From Sphingomonas piscis (GTDB lineage Bacteria > Pseudomonadota > Alphaproteobacteria > Sphingomonadales > Sphingomonadaceae): a stretch of 64,000 nt of DNA. The notes beneath the pieces were generated by a model. It saw only the letters and a program-made list of their open reading frames with translations, ran no database searches and was not told where the DNA came from. The stretch spans positions 2,654,036 to 2,718,035 of the forward strand of contig NZ_CP049869.1 of NCBI RefSeq assembly GCF_011300455.1. Direction: 5' to 3'. Shown here piece after piece: positions 40,059-50,406 of the stretch. Made by a program: the position numbers and the translations under genes. Within the stretch, counting starts at the first letter, position 1. Every line of letters begins with the position of its first letter.

Positions 40059-40934
40059 ATGTTTTTCGGGTCTATTCCCGCGCTGATCACCCCCTTTTCG
40101 GATGGCCGTGTCGACGAGGCCACATTCCGCGATTTCGTGGAGTGGCAGGTCGCTGAGGGCAGCGATGCGCTGGTGCCGGTGGGCACCACCGGAGAATCCG
40201 CCACCCTAGATTTCGAGGAGCATCACCGGGTCATTGCGATCTGCGTCGAGCAGGCGCGGGGGCGCGTTCCGGTGATCGCCGGGTGCGGATCGAACAACAC
40301 GCAATCGGCCATTGCCAACATGCGGGAGGCTCAGAAGGATGGCGCCGACGCCGCGCTCGTCGTCTTGCCCTATTACAACCGGCCAAGCCAAGCGGGGTTG
40401 ATCGCTCACTTCAAGGCGCTCGCCGACGCCTGCGACCTGCCGATCGTTGTTTACAACGTGCCCGGACGGACGGTGACCAACATCACGGTGGAAACGCTGG
40501 CCGAAGTGTCGCGCATCCCGTCGGTAATCGGGATCAAGGATGCGACGGGCGACCTTGGCAGGGTGACGGCCCAGCGCGCCGCTTGCGGGGAGACCTTTTG
40601 CCAATTGTCGGGCAATGACGAAACGGCGCTCGGCTTCAACGCGATGGGCGGGGTCGGGTGCATTTCCGTCAGCGCCAATGTCGCGCCGCGTCTTTGTTCC
40701 GACTTTCAGCGCGCAACGCGTGAAGGGCGCTGGGATGAGGCGCTGGAGCTTCAGGACAGGTTGTACCCGCTCCACGTCGCGCTGTTTACCGACGCTTCGC
40801 CGGCACCGGTGAAATACGCGGTCAGCCGGGTTCGTCCGGGCTTCGACCCCTCGGCGCGGCTGCCGATCGTCGAAGCGTCGGAAGCGAGCCGGCAGGCGGT
40901 CGATGCCGCGCTGGCCCATGCGGGGCTGATCTAG
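40059..40934 (+). CDS. dapA: 4-hydroxy-tetrahydrodipicolinate synthase
   Basis: DapA condenses pyruvate with aspartate semialdehyde, the first step toward diaminopimelate and lysine. The 291-residue TIM barrel has [10 protein letters not shown] at the start, [10 protein letters not shown], the catalytic Tyr132 in VVYNVPGRT and the Schiff-base Lys160 in GIKDATGDL. The length and motifs are standard. It is divergent from slt, so peptidoglycan precursor supply and peptidoglycan cleavage genes share a spacer. smpB starts 7 bases after its stop, giving a dapA-smpB pair. Confidence 0.97.
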   Translation: MFFGSIPALITPFSDGRVDEATFRDFVEWQVAEGSDALVPVGTTGESATLDFEEHHRVIAICVEQARGRVPVIAGCGSNNTQSAIANMREAQKDGADAALVVLPYYNRPSQAGLIAHFKALADACDLPIVVYNVPGRTVTNITVETLAEVSRIPSVIGIKDATGDLGRVTAQRAACGETFCQLSGNDETALGFNAMGGVGCISVSANVAPRLCSDFQRATREGRWDEALELQDRLYPLHVALFTDASPAPVKYAVSRVRPGFDPSARLPIVEASEASRQAVDAALAHAGLI

Positions 40935-40941
40935 GCACCGC

Positions 40942-41424
40942 ATGGCCAAGGAGCCCCAGCAGCCCTTCGACAAGGTCAAGGTCGTCGCCGAGAACCGGCG
41001 CGCCCGCTACGACTATTTCGTCGAGGAGCGCTTCGAGGCCGGGATCGAACTCCAAGGCACGGAGGTGAAGTCGCTTCGCACCGGCGAGGGCTCGATCGCG
41101 GAGAGCTATGCTACCGTCGATGGCGATCAAGTGTTCCTGATCAATGCTTCCATTCCGCAGTATAAAAGCGGAAGCTGGATGAACCATGAGCCCCGGCGGC
41201 CGCGCCGGTTGCTGATGAAGCGGCGGGAGATCAACAAGCTTACCGGCGCCATCCAGCGGCAAGGGCTGACGGTGGTGCCTCTGTCCGTCTACTTCAACAC
41301 CAGCGGCAAGGCGAAGATCGAGCTTGCGCTGGCGCGGGGTAAGAAAGCGCACGACAAGCGCGAGACCATCAAGGAACGCGACTGGAAGCGGGAGCAGGGG
41401 CGTCTCCTTCGCGACAATCGGTGA
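40942..41424 (+). CDS. smpB: SsrA-binding protein SmpB
   Basis: SmpB binds tmRNA and carries it into stalled ribosomes for trans-translation. The 160-residue product shows [57 protein letters not shown] and a basic tail ([23 protein letters not shown]) that lies in the mRNA channel. All are conserved. It follows dapA by 7 bases. The ssrA RNA gene itself is not in the window. ClpX, which degrades SsrA-tagged proteins, is encoded 3 kb downstream. Confidence 0.97.
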   Translation: MAKEPQQPFDKVKVVAENRRARYDYFVEERFEAGIELQGTEVKSLRTGEGSIAESYATVDGDQVFLINASIPQYKSGSWMNHEPRRPRRLLMKRREINKLTGAIQRQGLTVVPLSVYFNTSGKAKIELALARGKKAHDKRETIKERDWKREQGRLLRDNR

Positions 41425-41533
41425 TCGTCTTCACGCGTGCTCATCCGCGCTATGACACGGCCTCACCTTGCCATATGACGGTCGAGGCCGAGCGGAATGG
41501 CCAGGCGCGGCTGAGCCCGAAGGGAGGGCATTA

Positions 41534-43897
41534 GTGTTTCAAGATGAGCCTCCAGTGGATCTGGACCAGTCCACGACGGGTCTGGCTCGCTGGGCTTATT
41601 GGGGCACCGCGGCTGGCGCCGCCTTGTCGGTGGCGGCAATTCTGTGGCTGTTGCAGCAACCTTTGCTGGCGGCAGGGGCGGCGTTGATGGTCGGCGCGGG
41701 TGCAGCGGCGCTGTCACTCCGGCGCCCGTCCTTTGGCGTGAGCCCCGCCATGCTTCAGGATGGCCCCGACTTCTCCATCGTTGCATCGGCGCTCCGCTTG
41801 TGTGCCGAGCCCGCGATCTTGACGACGGCGCAGGGCACCCTGCTTAACGCCAATGCGGCTTATCGCGACCGTTTCGGCAGCGCCGCGCCGGGAAAGTTGG
41901 CGGTTGACGAGGAGGGCGCGCACTCCATCGAGCTCGCCCGCAGCATGGCCGTGCGCGACGGCGCCGGCTGTGCTGCGGGGATCGGGACTGGCGACGGGCG
42001 TACTTCCATCGAGGTGGAGCGGGTCGGGACGCAAGGCGACTTCCTGCTGTGGCGCTTCCCGCGTCAGCGGAGTGCCGAGACTCAGCATGTGATTTCCCGC
42101 TGGCTTGGCGCCCAGGGTGGCGAAAGCCTGGGACAGAATGGGGTCTTGTCGGCCCTGGTCGACCGGGACGGGGCGATCTTGACGTGCAACTCCGCCTTCA
42201 GGGAACAGAGCGGCCTAGCGGACAAAGCGGATGCGAAGTTCGACGAGCTGATCGGGACGGACGGCGTTCACGCCATCGTGATCGGCGGCCAGACCGTCGG
42301 GCCGCTTCGCCTGATCCGGGTGCCGGTCGAGGCGCAATCAGGCGTGTTCGCGGCTTTTCTCCTCGAACATGATGTGGTCGAAAGCTCCAGCGAGTCCCAG
42401 CATCTTCAGGAGCTGCTCGATGTGCTTCCGATCGGCCTCGCGCTGGTGGATCGCGACGGTCGGTTCCTGACGATGAACCAGGCCTTCCGCACGGCGGCCG
42501 GGATCAAGGGAAGCACGGCGCCAAGCTATCCGAGCGATCTCGTCATCAAGGACGACAAGGCGCCGGTTGCCGATGCCGTGCGGCGCAACGCACGCGGCCC
42601 TGCAATGTCGGGCGACCTTGCGGTGCGGCTGGCGCGCGATCCGTCGGAGCCGGTGGCACTGACCATCGCCGGCCTTCGCGGGCTTGGCGAGGCGGCGGTT
42701 CTCCTGCTCCTCAAGGACAATAGCGAGGAAGCCAAGCTGAAGCGGCAGGTCGCGCAGGCGACCAAGATGCAGGTGGTCGGCCAGCTGGCAGGCGGCGTCG
42801 CGCACGACTTCAACAATATCCTGACCGCGATTATCGGTCATTGCGACCTCATGCTGATGCGGCACACGCCGGGCGACAGCGACTATGACGACATCCAGCA
42901 GATCAAGTCGAACTCGAACCGCGCCGCGGGCCTGACCCGGCAGCTGTTGGCCTTCTCGCGCCAGCAGACGCTTCGGCCCCAAGTGCTCCAGCTTCCGGAC
43001 GTGATCTCCGAAGTGTCGCATCTGCTCAAACGCCTGCTCGGTGAGACGGTGGAGCTGGTGGTGAAGCATGGGCGCCATCTCGGCTCCGTCCGCGCCGATC
43101 CAGGTCAGCTCGAGCAAGTGATCGTCAACCTGGCGGTGAACGCCCGCGACGCCATGACGTCACAGGGCGGGGGAACGCTCACCATCCAGACCTATCCCGT
43201 GAACGCCGATCAGGTCGCCGAATTGGGATCGGACATCCTGCCAGTGGCCGATTACAGCGCCTTGTCCGTTACCGACACCGGCTGCGGAATCGCGCCGAGC
43301 GTGCTCGGCAAGGTGTTCGAGCCATTCTTCACCACCAAGGAGGTCGGCAAGGGAACAGGACTGGGGCTGTCGACGGTCTATGGCATCGTCAAACAGTCGG
43401 GCGGCTTCATCTTTGCCGATTCCAAGCTGGGCGAGGGCACCCGCTTCGTCATTTACCTGCCGGTCCACCAGGAAGAAGCCGGTGCGGCGAAGGCGCGCAA
43501 GGCCCCCAAGCCGAAAGAGAATGAGTTGTGGGGCAGCGGCACCGTCCTGCTTGTCGAAGACGAGCCGATGGTCCGGAGCGTGGCCGAACGGGCGCTCACA
43601 CGGCACGGCTACACGGTGGTGACGGCCGATAACGGCGAGGAAGCGCTGGAGCTGCTGGCCGGCCTTACCGACATCTCATTGCTAATCAGCGACGTCGTCA
43701 TGCCGATCATGGACGGTCCGACGATGGTCAGGGAAGCGCGCAAGACTCACCCGAACCTCAAGATCCTGTTCATGTCGGGATATGCCGAGGAACAGCTCCG
43801 CAATTCGATCGACCTGGATGGGGTGGCGTTTCTTCCCAAACCCTTCTCGGTTCAGGAGTTGGCAGAGGCTGCCCGCCGAGTCGTGGCGACCAAATAA
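41534..43897 (+). CDS. cckA: hybrid sensor histidine kinase CckA
   Basis: CckA is the cell-cycle hub that phosphorylates or dephosphorylates ChpT and, through it, CtrA. The 787-residue product has two N-terminal membrane helices (about residues 17-60), PAS-like regions (about 85-400, with LLDVLPIGLALVDRDGRFLTMNQAFR), and the HisKA box GGVAHDFNNILTAIIGHCDL with His424. The ATPase domain (VNLAVNARDAM, DTGCGIAPSV, TGLGLSTVYGI) and a C-terminal receiver (VLLVEDEPMVR, Asp in LLISDVVMPIMDGP, Lys in FLPKPF) complete it. GTG at 41534 has AGGGAGG 7 to 13 bases upstream. ChpT and CtrA are not in the window. Confidence 0.94.
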   Translation: MFQDEPPVDLDQSTTGLARWAYWGTAAGAALSVAAILWLLQQPLLAAGAALMVGAGAAALSLRRPSFGVSPAMLQDGPDFSIVASALRLCAEPAILTTAQGTLLNANAAYRDRFGSAAPGKLAVDEEGAHSIELARSMAVRDGAGCAAGIGTGDGRTSIEVERVGTQGDFLLWRFPRQRSAETQHVISRWLGAQGGESLGQNGVLSALVDRDGAILTCNSAFREQSGLADKADAKFDELIGTDGVHAIVIGGQTVGPLRLIRVPVEAQSGVFAAFLLEHDVVESSSESQHLQELLDVLPIGLALVDRDGRFLTMNQAFRTAAGIKGSTAPSYPSDLVIKDDKAPVADAVRRNARGPAMSGDLAVRLARDPSEPVALTIAGLRGLGEAAVLLLLKDNSEEAKLKRQVAQATKMQVVGQLAGGVAHDFNNILTAIIGHCDLMLMRHTPGDSDYDDIQQIKSNSNRAAGLTRQLLAFSRQQTLRPQVLQLPDVISEVSHLLKRLLGETVELVVKHGRHLGSVRADPGQLEQVIVNLAVNARDAMTSQGGGTLTIQTYPVNADQVAELGSDILPVADYSALSVTDTGCGIAPSVLGKVFEPFFTTKEVGKGTGLGLSTVYGIVKQSGGFIFADSKLGEGTRFVIYLPVHQEEAGAAKARKAPKPKENELWGSGTVLLVEDEPMVRSVAERALTRHGYTVVTADNGEEALELLAGLTDISLLISDVVMPIMDGPTMVREARKTHPNLKILFMSGYAEEQLRNSIDLDGVAFLPKPFSVQELAEAARRVVATK

Positions 43898-43936
43898 GCC
43901 TTTGACCTTTTGCGGTTGCGCCCTATTCGGGCGTTC

Positions 43937-44293
43937 ATGTCCGCGTCCCGATCCATCCTCATTGTCGAGGATGAACCTTTGATTGCCATGATGCTCGAGG
44001 ATTTCCTCGAATCCCTGGGCCATCAGGTCGCCGGGTCGTGCGACAGCGTCGGGGATGCGCTTGCCGCCGTCGACAAGGGCGGCTTCGACGTCGCGATCCT
44101 GGACGTCAACCTCAAGGGCGAGAATGTCTGGCCGGTGGCCACTCGGCTGCGCGACAATGGCGTTCCGTTTGTGATCGCCAGCGGCGGCCATGTCGATCCG
44201 CCGCCGCCGGAGTTCGCATCGGTGCCACTGATCGAAAAGCCCTACACCGTGGACCGCGTTACCCCCGCAATCGACGCTGCCATTAACGCCTGA
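43937..44293 (+). CDS. single-domain response regulator
   Basis: The 118-residue protein is a stand-alone receiver: SILIVEDEPLIAMMLEDFLESLGH at the start, the acceptor Asp in FDVAILDVNLKGENVWPVA, Ser in FVIASGGH and the conserved Lys in LIEKPYTVDRV. It lacks any output domain and resembles receivers paired with HWE or HisKA-2 family kinases more than DivK. It starts 39 bases after cckA and may be cotranscribed, but whether it takes phosphate from CckA is unknown. The alternative upstream start at 43910 adds nine unrelated residues. Confidence 0.85.
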   Translation: MSASRSILIVEDEPLIAMMLEDFLESLGHQVAGSCDSVGDALAAVDKGGFDVAILDVNLKGENVWPVATRLRDNGVPFVIASGGHVDPPPPEFASVPLIEKPYTVDRVTPAIDAAINA

Positions 44294-44436
44294 CCGGCGC
44301 CCCGCCTCTTGCTGGCCGGAAAAGTGCTAACGTCCTGATATCCTTTGGCGCGGAGCACTTGCAGCCCCTTTAGGCAGCTTCCATATGTTTCATTCGGAGC
44401 CATATTCGGGCGGGCGGCGTTAACTTACCCTAGAGC

Positions 44437-44464
44437 TTGCTTGTGCGATAAAGTGGGCTAGCAT
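44437..44464 (+). promoter_or_regulatory. possible clpX promoter
   Basis: TTGCTT (44437-44442) and TAGCAT (44459-44464), 16 bases apart, form a moderate sigma-70-like pair about 42 bases before the clpX ATG. The rest of the 212-base spacer (44294-44505) holds no gene that I can see; a GTTAAC sits at 44419-44424. Confidence 0.35.
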
Positions 44465-44505
44465 GGCAGAACTCGGCTGTCCGCGGCCGGTTGATAAGGA
44501 CGGGA

Positions 44506-45771
44506 ATGACCAAGCTTCAAGGCGGCGACAGCAAGAGCACCCTTTACTGCTCGTTCTGCGGTAAATCGCAGCACGAGGTGCGCAAGCTCATCGCCGGACC
44601 TACCGTGTTCATCTGCGACGAATGCGTCGAACTGTGCAACGACATCATCCGCGAGGAATCGAAATCCGCGCTGGTGAAGACGCGCGACGGCGTTCCAACG
44701 CCGACCGAGATCTGCAAGGTTCTCGATGATTATGTCATCGGCCAGGCGCGCGCCAAACGGGTGCTCTCCGTTGCCGTCCACAACCATTACAAGCGGCTGA
44801 ATCACGGCTCCAAGGGCGGCGCCGAGGTCGAGCTCGCCAAGTCGAACATTCTCCTGATCGGCCCGACGGGCTGTGGCAAGACGCTGCTGGCACAGACGCT
44901 GGCGCGGATCCTCGACGTGCCCTTCACCATGGCCGACGCGACGACGCTGACCGAAGCCGGTTACGTGGGCGAGGATGTTGAGAACATTATCCTGAAGCTG
45001 CTTCAAGCGTCCGACTATAATGTCGAAAAGGCGCAGCGCGGCATCGTCTACATCGACGAGATCGACAAGATCAGCCGTAAGTCGGATAACCCCTCCATCA
45101 CCCGCGACGTATCCGGCGAAGGCGTGCAGCAGGCGCTGCTGAAGCTGATGGAAGGCACCACGGCCTCCGTCCCGCCGCAGGGCGGCCGCAAGCATCCGCA
45201 GCAGGAATTTCTGCAGGTCGATACCACCAACATCCTGTTCATCTGCGGCGGCGCCTTTGCCGGCCTCGACAAGATCATCGCCGACCGTTTGCAAGGCAAG
45301 TCGATCGGCTTCGGCGCCCATGTCGCTGCGCCTGACGAGCGTCGCACCGGCGAGGTTCTCAAGAATTGCGAGCCCGAGGACCTGTTGAAGTTCGGCCTCA
45401 TCCCCGAGTTCATCGGCCGTCTGCCGGTGATCGCGACGCTGGAGGACCTGGACGAGACCGCATTGGTCAAAATCCTGGTCGAACCTAAGAACGCCTTGGT
45501 GAAGCAATATGCCAAGCTATTCGACATGGAAGATGTCGAGCTGGAGTTCACCGACGATGCGCTGACTTCGGTCGCGCGCAAGGCTATCGAGCGCCGCACC
45601 GGCGCGCGTGGGTTGCGCTCGATCCTTGAAGGCATCCTGCTCGACACAATGTTCGACCTGCCCTCGATGGACGGCGTCGACGAGGTGCATGTCGACAAGG
45701 ACGTGGTCGAAGGCCGGAAGGAACCGGTCCGCGTTTACGCCAAGAAGGACAAGACCGGCGACGCCGCTTAA
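44506..45771 (+). CDS. clpX: ATP-dependent Clp protease ATP-binding subunit ClpX
   Basis: ClpX unfolds tagged substrates and feeds them to ClpP. In alphaproteobacteria ClpXP also destroys CtrA each cell cycle. The 421-residue product has the N-terminal zinc domain ([11 protein letters not shown] and CDECVELC, four Cys), Walker [18 protein letters not shown], pore loop GYVGEDVEN, Walker [11 protein letters not shown] and the [13 protein letters not shown] and [15 protein letters not shown] segments. ATG 44506 has AAGGACGGGA just upstream. clpP, normally adjacent, is absent here. The 3' end overlaps the convergent transpeptidase by 4 bases. Confidence 0.97.
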   Translation: MTKLQGGDSKSTLYCSFCGKSQHEVRKLIAGPTVFICDECVELCNDIIREESKSALVKTRDGVPTPTEICKVLDDYVIGQARAKRVLSVAVHNHYKRLNHGSKGGAEVELAKSNILLIGPTGCGKTLLAQTLARILDVPFTMADATTLTEAGYVGEDVENIILKLLQASDYNVEKAQRGIVYIDEIDKISRKSDNPSITRDVSGEGVQQALLKLMEGTTASVPPQGGRKHPQQEFLQVDTTNILFICGGAFAGLDKIIADRLQGKSIGFGAHVAAPDERRTGEVLKNCEPEDLLKFGLIPEFIGRLPVIATLEDLDETALVKILVEPKNALVKQYAKLFDMEDVELEFTDDALTSVARKAIERRTGARGLRSILEGILLDTMFDLPSMDGVDEVHVDKDVVEGRKEPVRVYAKKDKTGDAA

Positions 45772-47237
45772 AGCGCGCCGGCTCCCTTCGTTTTCAATTC
45801 CGTTTTGGCAAGGGTTCCGGTCGTCGAGAGACGAGCAAGGACTGCGTCGTCACGACCGTAATGGTCGGGTAGGAACTCGACCCCGCTCGCCGTCGGCCTA
45901 ACCGTAAGGTAGGTCATATAGACGGGCACCGGGTCTCGCAGTTGCACGTCTTCCTCAATCTTCGGATTACGTCCCTGCGGCATGTCGCCGAATAGCCAGG
46001 TCGCGAGCCGGCGCGCATCTTCCAACCTGACGCAGCCGTTGCTTATCCACTGGTCGCCCTTGCCGAAGTGCGACTTGTCCGGCGTGTCGTGCAGGTAGAT
46101 TCCGAAGTCGTTGGGAAGCATGAACTTGATCATGCCCATGCTGTTGGCGGGGCTGGGGAGGCGTCGCAGGCGAATTTCCTTGCGCCCGTCGCGCACCGCC
46201 ACCCAGTCGATCGTGTTGGGATCGAGCACCTGCGGATTGTCGCTCCAGTCGGAGAGGACCTGATATTCGCGGTCGGTGAGGTAGCTGACGCCTTGATCGA
46301 CAACGCGCGGGGCGATGAGCTTGGTGACGAGTTCAGGCGGCACGTTCCAATAAGGATTGACGCTCGCGTAGCGGATCAAGGCCGCCATCATCGGCGTCGC
46401 CGTTTCCTGCGCGCCGACGATGATTTTCATGCTGTCCACCGGGCGACCATTCTCGAACATGGTTAGGCGCGCGCTGCCGGCGTCTACCAGCACATATTTG
46501 TGCCGCTCGCCCTCCAGCGGAAGGCGCTTCGCCCGCTCCATGTTGATGATGATCAGCTTCTCGTAGTGATCAGCGCCAAGGTTCAGCGCCTTGATCGTTC
46601 CCGCGCCGGCAATGCCATCCGCCTTTTGCCCGTGAGCGGCTTGAAACTCCTTCACGGCAGCGGAAACCGCGGCGTCATATTCCGAGCCAGGCGCCAGCCC
46701 AAGCCGGGTACGTAGCTGCGCAACCCGCTCGCCGTTCATGCCGGTCTTGAGTGCCGTCCCGGCGTCAATCTGAACGTCGGGGAGGTCGCCCCAGCGCTGA
46801 CGATAGCGAACGAGTCCGCGCCGAAGCTCCGTGTATAAAGGGTTGAGCGGGAGGAAGAGGTCGACCGGCGCGCCGCTCCAATCGTCAAAGGAGATGTCGT
46901 GAAGCAGGGCTTGCTGCTGCTTGGTCGACGGCTCGATCTCCGGGTCGATGAAGATCATGTCGACACCCTGCTCGATGGCCGGCGGCAGGTCGATCGGCTC
47001 AATCGGCTTGCGCTTGGCAACCGCCGGTACTGCGGGAACCGCGGGCTGCTGCTGCACGGGGTAACTGGGTGCGCCCCACGGCTGCTGCTGAGCAGGGTAG
47101 CCGGGTGCTCCCCAGGCCGGCTGCTGTTGAACCGGCGCTGGATAATAGCCGCCGGGCGGGGGCGGGTATCCCTGGGCCAGCAGTCCTGCCGACAAGCTCA
47201 ACAGGACAGGAGCGGCGAGGAGATGTGCAATCTTCAT
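45768..47237 (-). CDS. exported L,D-transpeptidase (YkuD/YcbB type) with peptidoglycan-binding domain
   Basis: The 489-residue protein has a signal peptide ([21 protein letters not shown]), then a low-complexity Pro/Tyr/Gln segment with three near-repeats of WGAPxYPxQQQP (about residues 36-64). A scaffold domain and a peptidoglycan-binding region ([39 protein letters not shown]) follow. The YkuD domain carries the catalytic His and Cys in [12 protein letters not shown] and [15 protein letters not shown]. It would form 3-3 crosslinks or attach proteins to peptidoglycan. The architecture is like E. coli LdtD (YcbB). Confidence 0.9.
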   Translation of the reverse strand: MKIAHLLAAPVLLSLSAGLLAQGYPPPPGGYYPAPVQQQPAWGAPGYPAQQQPWGAPSYPVQQQPAVPAVPAVAKRKPIEPIDLPPAIEQGVDMIFIDPEIEPSTKQQQALLHDISFDDWSGAPVDLFLPLNPLYTELRRGLVRYRQRWGDLPDVQIDAGTALKTGMNGERVAQLRTRLGLAPGSEYDAAVSAAVKEFQAAHGQKADGIAGAGTIKALNLGADHYEKLIIINMERAKRLPLEGERHKYVLVDAGSARLTMFENGRPVDSMKIIVGAQETATPMMAALIRYASVNPYWNVPPELVTKLIAPRVVDQGVSYLTDREYQVLSDWSDNPQVLDPNTIDWVAVRDGRKEIRLRRLPSPANSMGMIKFMLPNDFGIYLHDTPDKSHFGKGDQWISNGCVRLEDARRLATWLFGDMPQGRNPKIEEDVQLRDPVPVYMTYLTVRPTASGVEFLPDHYGRDDAVLARLSTTGTLAKTELKTKGAGAL

Positions 47238-47297
47238 GGTCGCGTGCCTATAGGTCGATAGCTGAACGAATTCAGTATTGCCCCAATCAGCCGGCGT

Positions 47298-47513
47298 TCA
47301 GTCACCTTCGTGCGGCTGCTCGTCGCTTCTGGTAAGCGGAACCCCAAGCTTCTCCGCGGCGCGGGCAACCTCCTCGTCGCTCGGCGCCTCCGGCAACTCC
47401 TGACCGGGGGCAAGAGCGTCATCGGCGATGCCGGGCGCCGTGCCTGCGATATTCTCGCCGATCGCGCGCTCGTTCGGGCCGGTTGTGATTTTTTCTCGCT
47501 CGTCCATCGTCAT
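47298..47513 (-). CDS. small acidic hypothetical protein
   Basis: The 71-residue frame MTMDEREKITTGPNERAIGE to LTRSDEQPHEGD is polar and acidic, with no membrane helix or signal. I do not recognise it. It lies between the transpeptidase and lon, is the only plausible frame there, and has the codon pattern of its neighbours. Its start is 82 bases from the divergent lon start, so both could use that spacer. The product is probably disordered. Confidence 0.5.
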   Translation of the reverse strand: MTMDEREKITTGPNERAIGENIAGTAPGIADDALAPGQELPEAPSDEEVARAAEKLGVPLTRSDEQPHEGD

Positions 47514-47595
47514 GCTCCCGCAAATCCACAGCTTTCAGCGGTCAAGCAGGATGCAAGTTCCCGCCTTTGTTGCGCATGGGGAGGCGGGCGCCCAT

Positions 47596-50003
47596 ATGAC
47601 GGGCATGGCTGTATCGCTTCCTATTCTCCCGCTCCGTGACATCGTCGTCTTTCCTCAGCGCATCGTGCCCCTGTTCGTCGGCCGCGAGAAATCCGTTTCC
47701 GCGCTCGAAGCTGCGATGGCCGCCGACAAGCAGCTCTTTCTCGTTGCCCAGCTTGATCCGGGCGAGGACGATCCCGATCGCGAGGCAATGTACGACCTTG
47801 GCGTGATCGCTACCGCCATGCAGCTGCTGAAGCTGCCGGACGGCACAGTCCGTGTCCTGGTGGAGGGGGTCAAGCGCGCCCGCCTGGTTAATCTTACCCC
47901 GGGCGAGGGTCACATGCTCGCCGAGGTGGAGGAGGTTGACGAAGAGGCCGTCGATGGGCCGGAAGCGCAGGCATTGATGCGCTCGGTCGTCGAGCAGTTC
48001 GACAATTATGCGAAGCTCAACAAGCGCTTGCCCCGGAAACGGGCATCCAGCTGTCGGAGATCGAGGATCCTTCCGTACTTGCGGATGCGGTCGCCTCCAA
48101 CCTGTCGGTCAAAGTGTCGGACAAGCAGGCGTTGCTTGGTGAACTGAACCCATCGCGTCGCCTGGAAATGGTGTTCGCCTTCATGGAAGGCGAGCTTGGC
48201 GTTCTGCAGGTCGAGAAGAAGATCCGCAGCCGCGTGAAGCGGCAAATGGAGAAGACACAGCGCGAATATTACCTCAATGAGCAGTTGAAGGCGATTCAGC
48301 GCGAGCTCGGCAATGAGAGCGAGGAGGGCGGCGACGAGTTGGTCGAGCTTGCGGCCAAGATCCGCAAGACCCGGCTCAGCAAGGAAGCGCGCAACAAGGC
48401 CAATGCCGAGCTGAAAAAGCTGAAGGCAATGGCGCCGATGTCCGCCGAAGCGACCGTGGCGCGCAATTATCTGGACGTTCTGCTCGGGCTGCCTTGGGGC
48501 AAGAAATCCAAGGTTAAGAAAGACATCGCCGAGGCGCAGGCGGTGCTCGACGAGGACCATTATGGTCTTGAAAAGGTCAAGGACCGGATCGTCGAATATC
48601 TTGCCGTCCAGGCCCGAACCAACAAGCTGAAGGGACCGATCCTTTGCCTGGTCGGCCCTCCGGGTGTCGGCAAGACTTCACTCGGCCGATCCATCGCGAA
48701 GGCGACGGGCCGCGAGTTCGTTCGCCAGTCGCTTGGCGGCGTTCGCGACGAGGCCGAGATCCGCGGTCATCGCCGGACCTATATCGGCTCGCTTCCGGGC
48801 AAGATCGTGTCGAACCTCAAAAAGGCTGGCACGTCCAATCCGCTGTTCCTTCTCGACGAGATAGACAAGCTCGGCCAGGACTTTCGCGGCGATCCCGCAT
48901 CGGCGTTGCTCGAGGTTCTCGATCCTGAGCAGAACAGCAAGTTCCAGGATCATTATCTCGAGCTGGACTACGACCTGTCGGACATCATGTTCGTGACGAC
49001 GGCCAACTCGCTCGACATGCCGCAGCCGCTGCTCGACCGGATGGAGATCATTCGGCTGGAAGGCTATACCGAGGACGAAAAGGTCGAGATCGCTCACCGG
49101 CACCTCATCCCGAAGCAGCTCGAAGCGCACGGGCTGAAGGACGGCGAGCTGGAGTTCGCCGACGACGGGCTTCGCATCATCCTCCGTCACTATACGCGCG
49201 AGGCGGGTGTGCGGACGCTCGAGCGCGAGTTGGCGAAGGTTGCCCGCAAATCGCTTCGGCAGATTCTCGAGAAGAAGACCGAGAAGGTGGTTTTCACCGC
49301 CGAGAACGCCAGCGAGTATCTGGGGGTCCAGCGCTATCGCTACGGTGTCGGCGAGGAAGAGGACCAGATCGGCGCCGTGACTGGCCTCGCCTGGACGGAG
49401 GTCGGTGGCGAACTGCTGACCATTGAAGCGGTCACCGTGCCCGGCAAGGGTCAGATCAAGACGACCGGCAAGCTGGGCGAGGTTATGCAGGAGTCCATCC
49501 AGGCGGCGATGAGCTTCGTGAAGGCACGCGCGCCAGCCTACGGCGTTAAGCCATCGATCTTCGCGAGGAAGGACATCCACGTGCACTTGCCCGAGGGAGC
49601 AGTGCCGAAGGATGGCCCGTCCGCGGGAATCGGCATGGTCACGGCAATGATTTCGACGCTGAGCGGAGTCGCGGTTCGCCGTGACGTTGCGATGACCGGC
49701 GAAGTGACGCTACGTGGCCGTGTGCTTCCCATCGGTGGCCTTAAGGAGAAGCTGCTCGCGGCCCTTCGCGGAGGCATCAAGACGGTGTTGATCCCGGCCG
49801 AGAATGAGAAGGATTTGGCCGAAATCCCGGGGAGCGTGAAGGATCATCTCGAGATCCTTCCGGTCAGCCACGTCGACGAGGTGCTGGCGCGGGCGCTTGC
49901 CGAGCCGCTGCAGGCGATCGAGTGGAGCGATGCCGACGAGCATGCGGCCGAGCCGCCGGTTCATTCAGCCGCTTCGCCCGAGGGTCCGTCCGTTCGCCAC
50001 TAG
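47596..50003 (+). pseudogene. lon: ATP-dependent protease Lon, broken by a one-base frameshift
   Basis: Lon degrades misfolded and regulatory proteins, including DnaA and SciP/CcrM in Caulobacter. Residues 1-145 are encoded in the first frame (PILPLRDIVVFPQRIVPLFVGR), which then runs off after [10 protein letters not shown] into a spurious tail ending at 48147. The rest ([20 protein letters not shown] onward, 650 residues) is in the next frame and complete: Walker [12 protein letters not shown], catalytic Ser in [11 protein letters not shown] and Lys in [11 protein letters not shown]. At CCCC (48031-48034), one extra C restores [16 protein letters not shown], as in the family. The start at 47596 follows GGGGAGG. 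The full protein would be about 802 residues. A homopolymer assembly error is the likely cause. HU follows. Confidence 0.9.
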
Positions 50004-50026
50004 ACTTGGCCGCCGAGTCTTGCCTT
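50002..50026 (+). terminator. possible weak terminator after lon
   Basis: AGACTTGG (50002-50009) pairs with CCGAGTCT (50013-50020) around a CCG loop, followed by TGCCTT. The stem begins within the lon stop codon. There is no true T-run, so the call is weak, but it lies where the lon message should end before the HU gene. Confidence 0.35.
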
Positions 50027-50053
50027 AAGGGGTCCATTCGGCGCGGCCTTGAG

Positions 50054-50082
50054 TCCCGTGCCACCCAAGAAGAGGCACGGGA
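50054..50082 (+). promoter_or_regulatory. leader hairpin abutting the HU start codon
   Basis: TCCCGTGCC (50054-50062) and GGCACGGGA (50074-50082) are perfect 9-base inverted repeats around an 11-base loop. The right arm ends at the base before the ATG at 50083, and the purine-rich ribosome site AAGAAGAGG (50067-50075) falls in the loop and first pairs of the stem. The RNA would therefore hold the ribosome site in or beside a hairpin, a layout suited to translational control, or it could be a DNA operator. Confidence 0.55.
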
Positions 50083-50355
50083 ATGAACAAGCAGGAACTG
50101 ATCGGCCAAGTGGCGGATCGCGCGGGGCTGAACCGCAGCGATGCCGCCCGGGCGGTTGAAACGATGCTGGAGGTCATCACGTCGACCCTGAAACGCGGCG
50201 ACGAAGTGCGCCTGGTCGGGTTCGGCAACTTCAGCGTCACGCGCCGCAAGGCATCGACCGGTCGCAACCCGCGGACCGGCGAGCCGATCGACATCAAGTC
50301 CACTTCCCAGCCCAAGTTTCGACCGGGCAAGGTCCTGAAAGACGCCGTTCAGTAA
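50083..50355 (+). CDS. hup: HU-family DNA-binding protein
   Basis: HU bends and compacts DNA in the nucleoid. The 90-residue product is standard: MNKQELIGQVADRAGLNRSDAARAVETMLEVITSTLKRGDEVRL, then GFGNFSVTRRKASTGRNPRTGEPI (the DNA-contacting arm with RNPRTG) and KFRPGKVLKDAVQ. It lies just after lon, an order that is conserved in proteobacteria (clpX-lon-hupB). A perfect hairpin directly before its start codon suggests control of translation. No IHF-specific residues are seen. Confidence 0.97.
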   Translation: MNKQELIGQVADRAGLNRSDAARAVETMLEVITSTLKRGDEVRLVGFGNFSVTRRKASTGRNPRTGEPIDIKSTSQPKFRPGKVLKDAVQ

Positions 50356-50406
50356 GGCACTGGACTTGGGGAAGCAGCGCATTTATGCGCGCTCCTCCAT
50401 CGGCAT

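Noticed and set aside
44294..44505. CtrA box or hidden gene in the spacer before clpX
   Set aside because: Only a GTTAAC element occurs; the full TTAA-N7-TTAA pattern is missing and no credible small frame is present.
47031..47150. Tandem repeat in the non-coding strand near 47.1 kb
   Set aside because: It is the Pro/Tyr/Gln low-complexity segment of the L,D-transpeptidase, coding and common in exported proteins.
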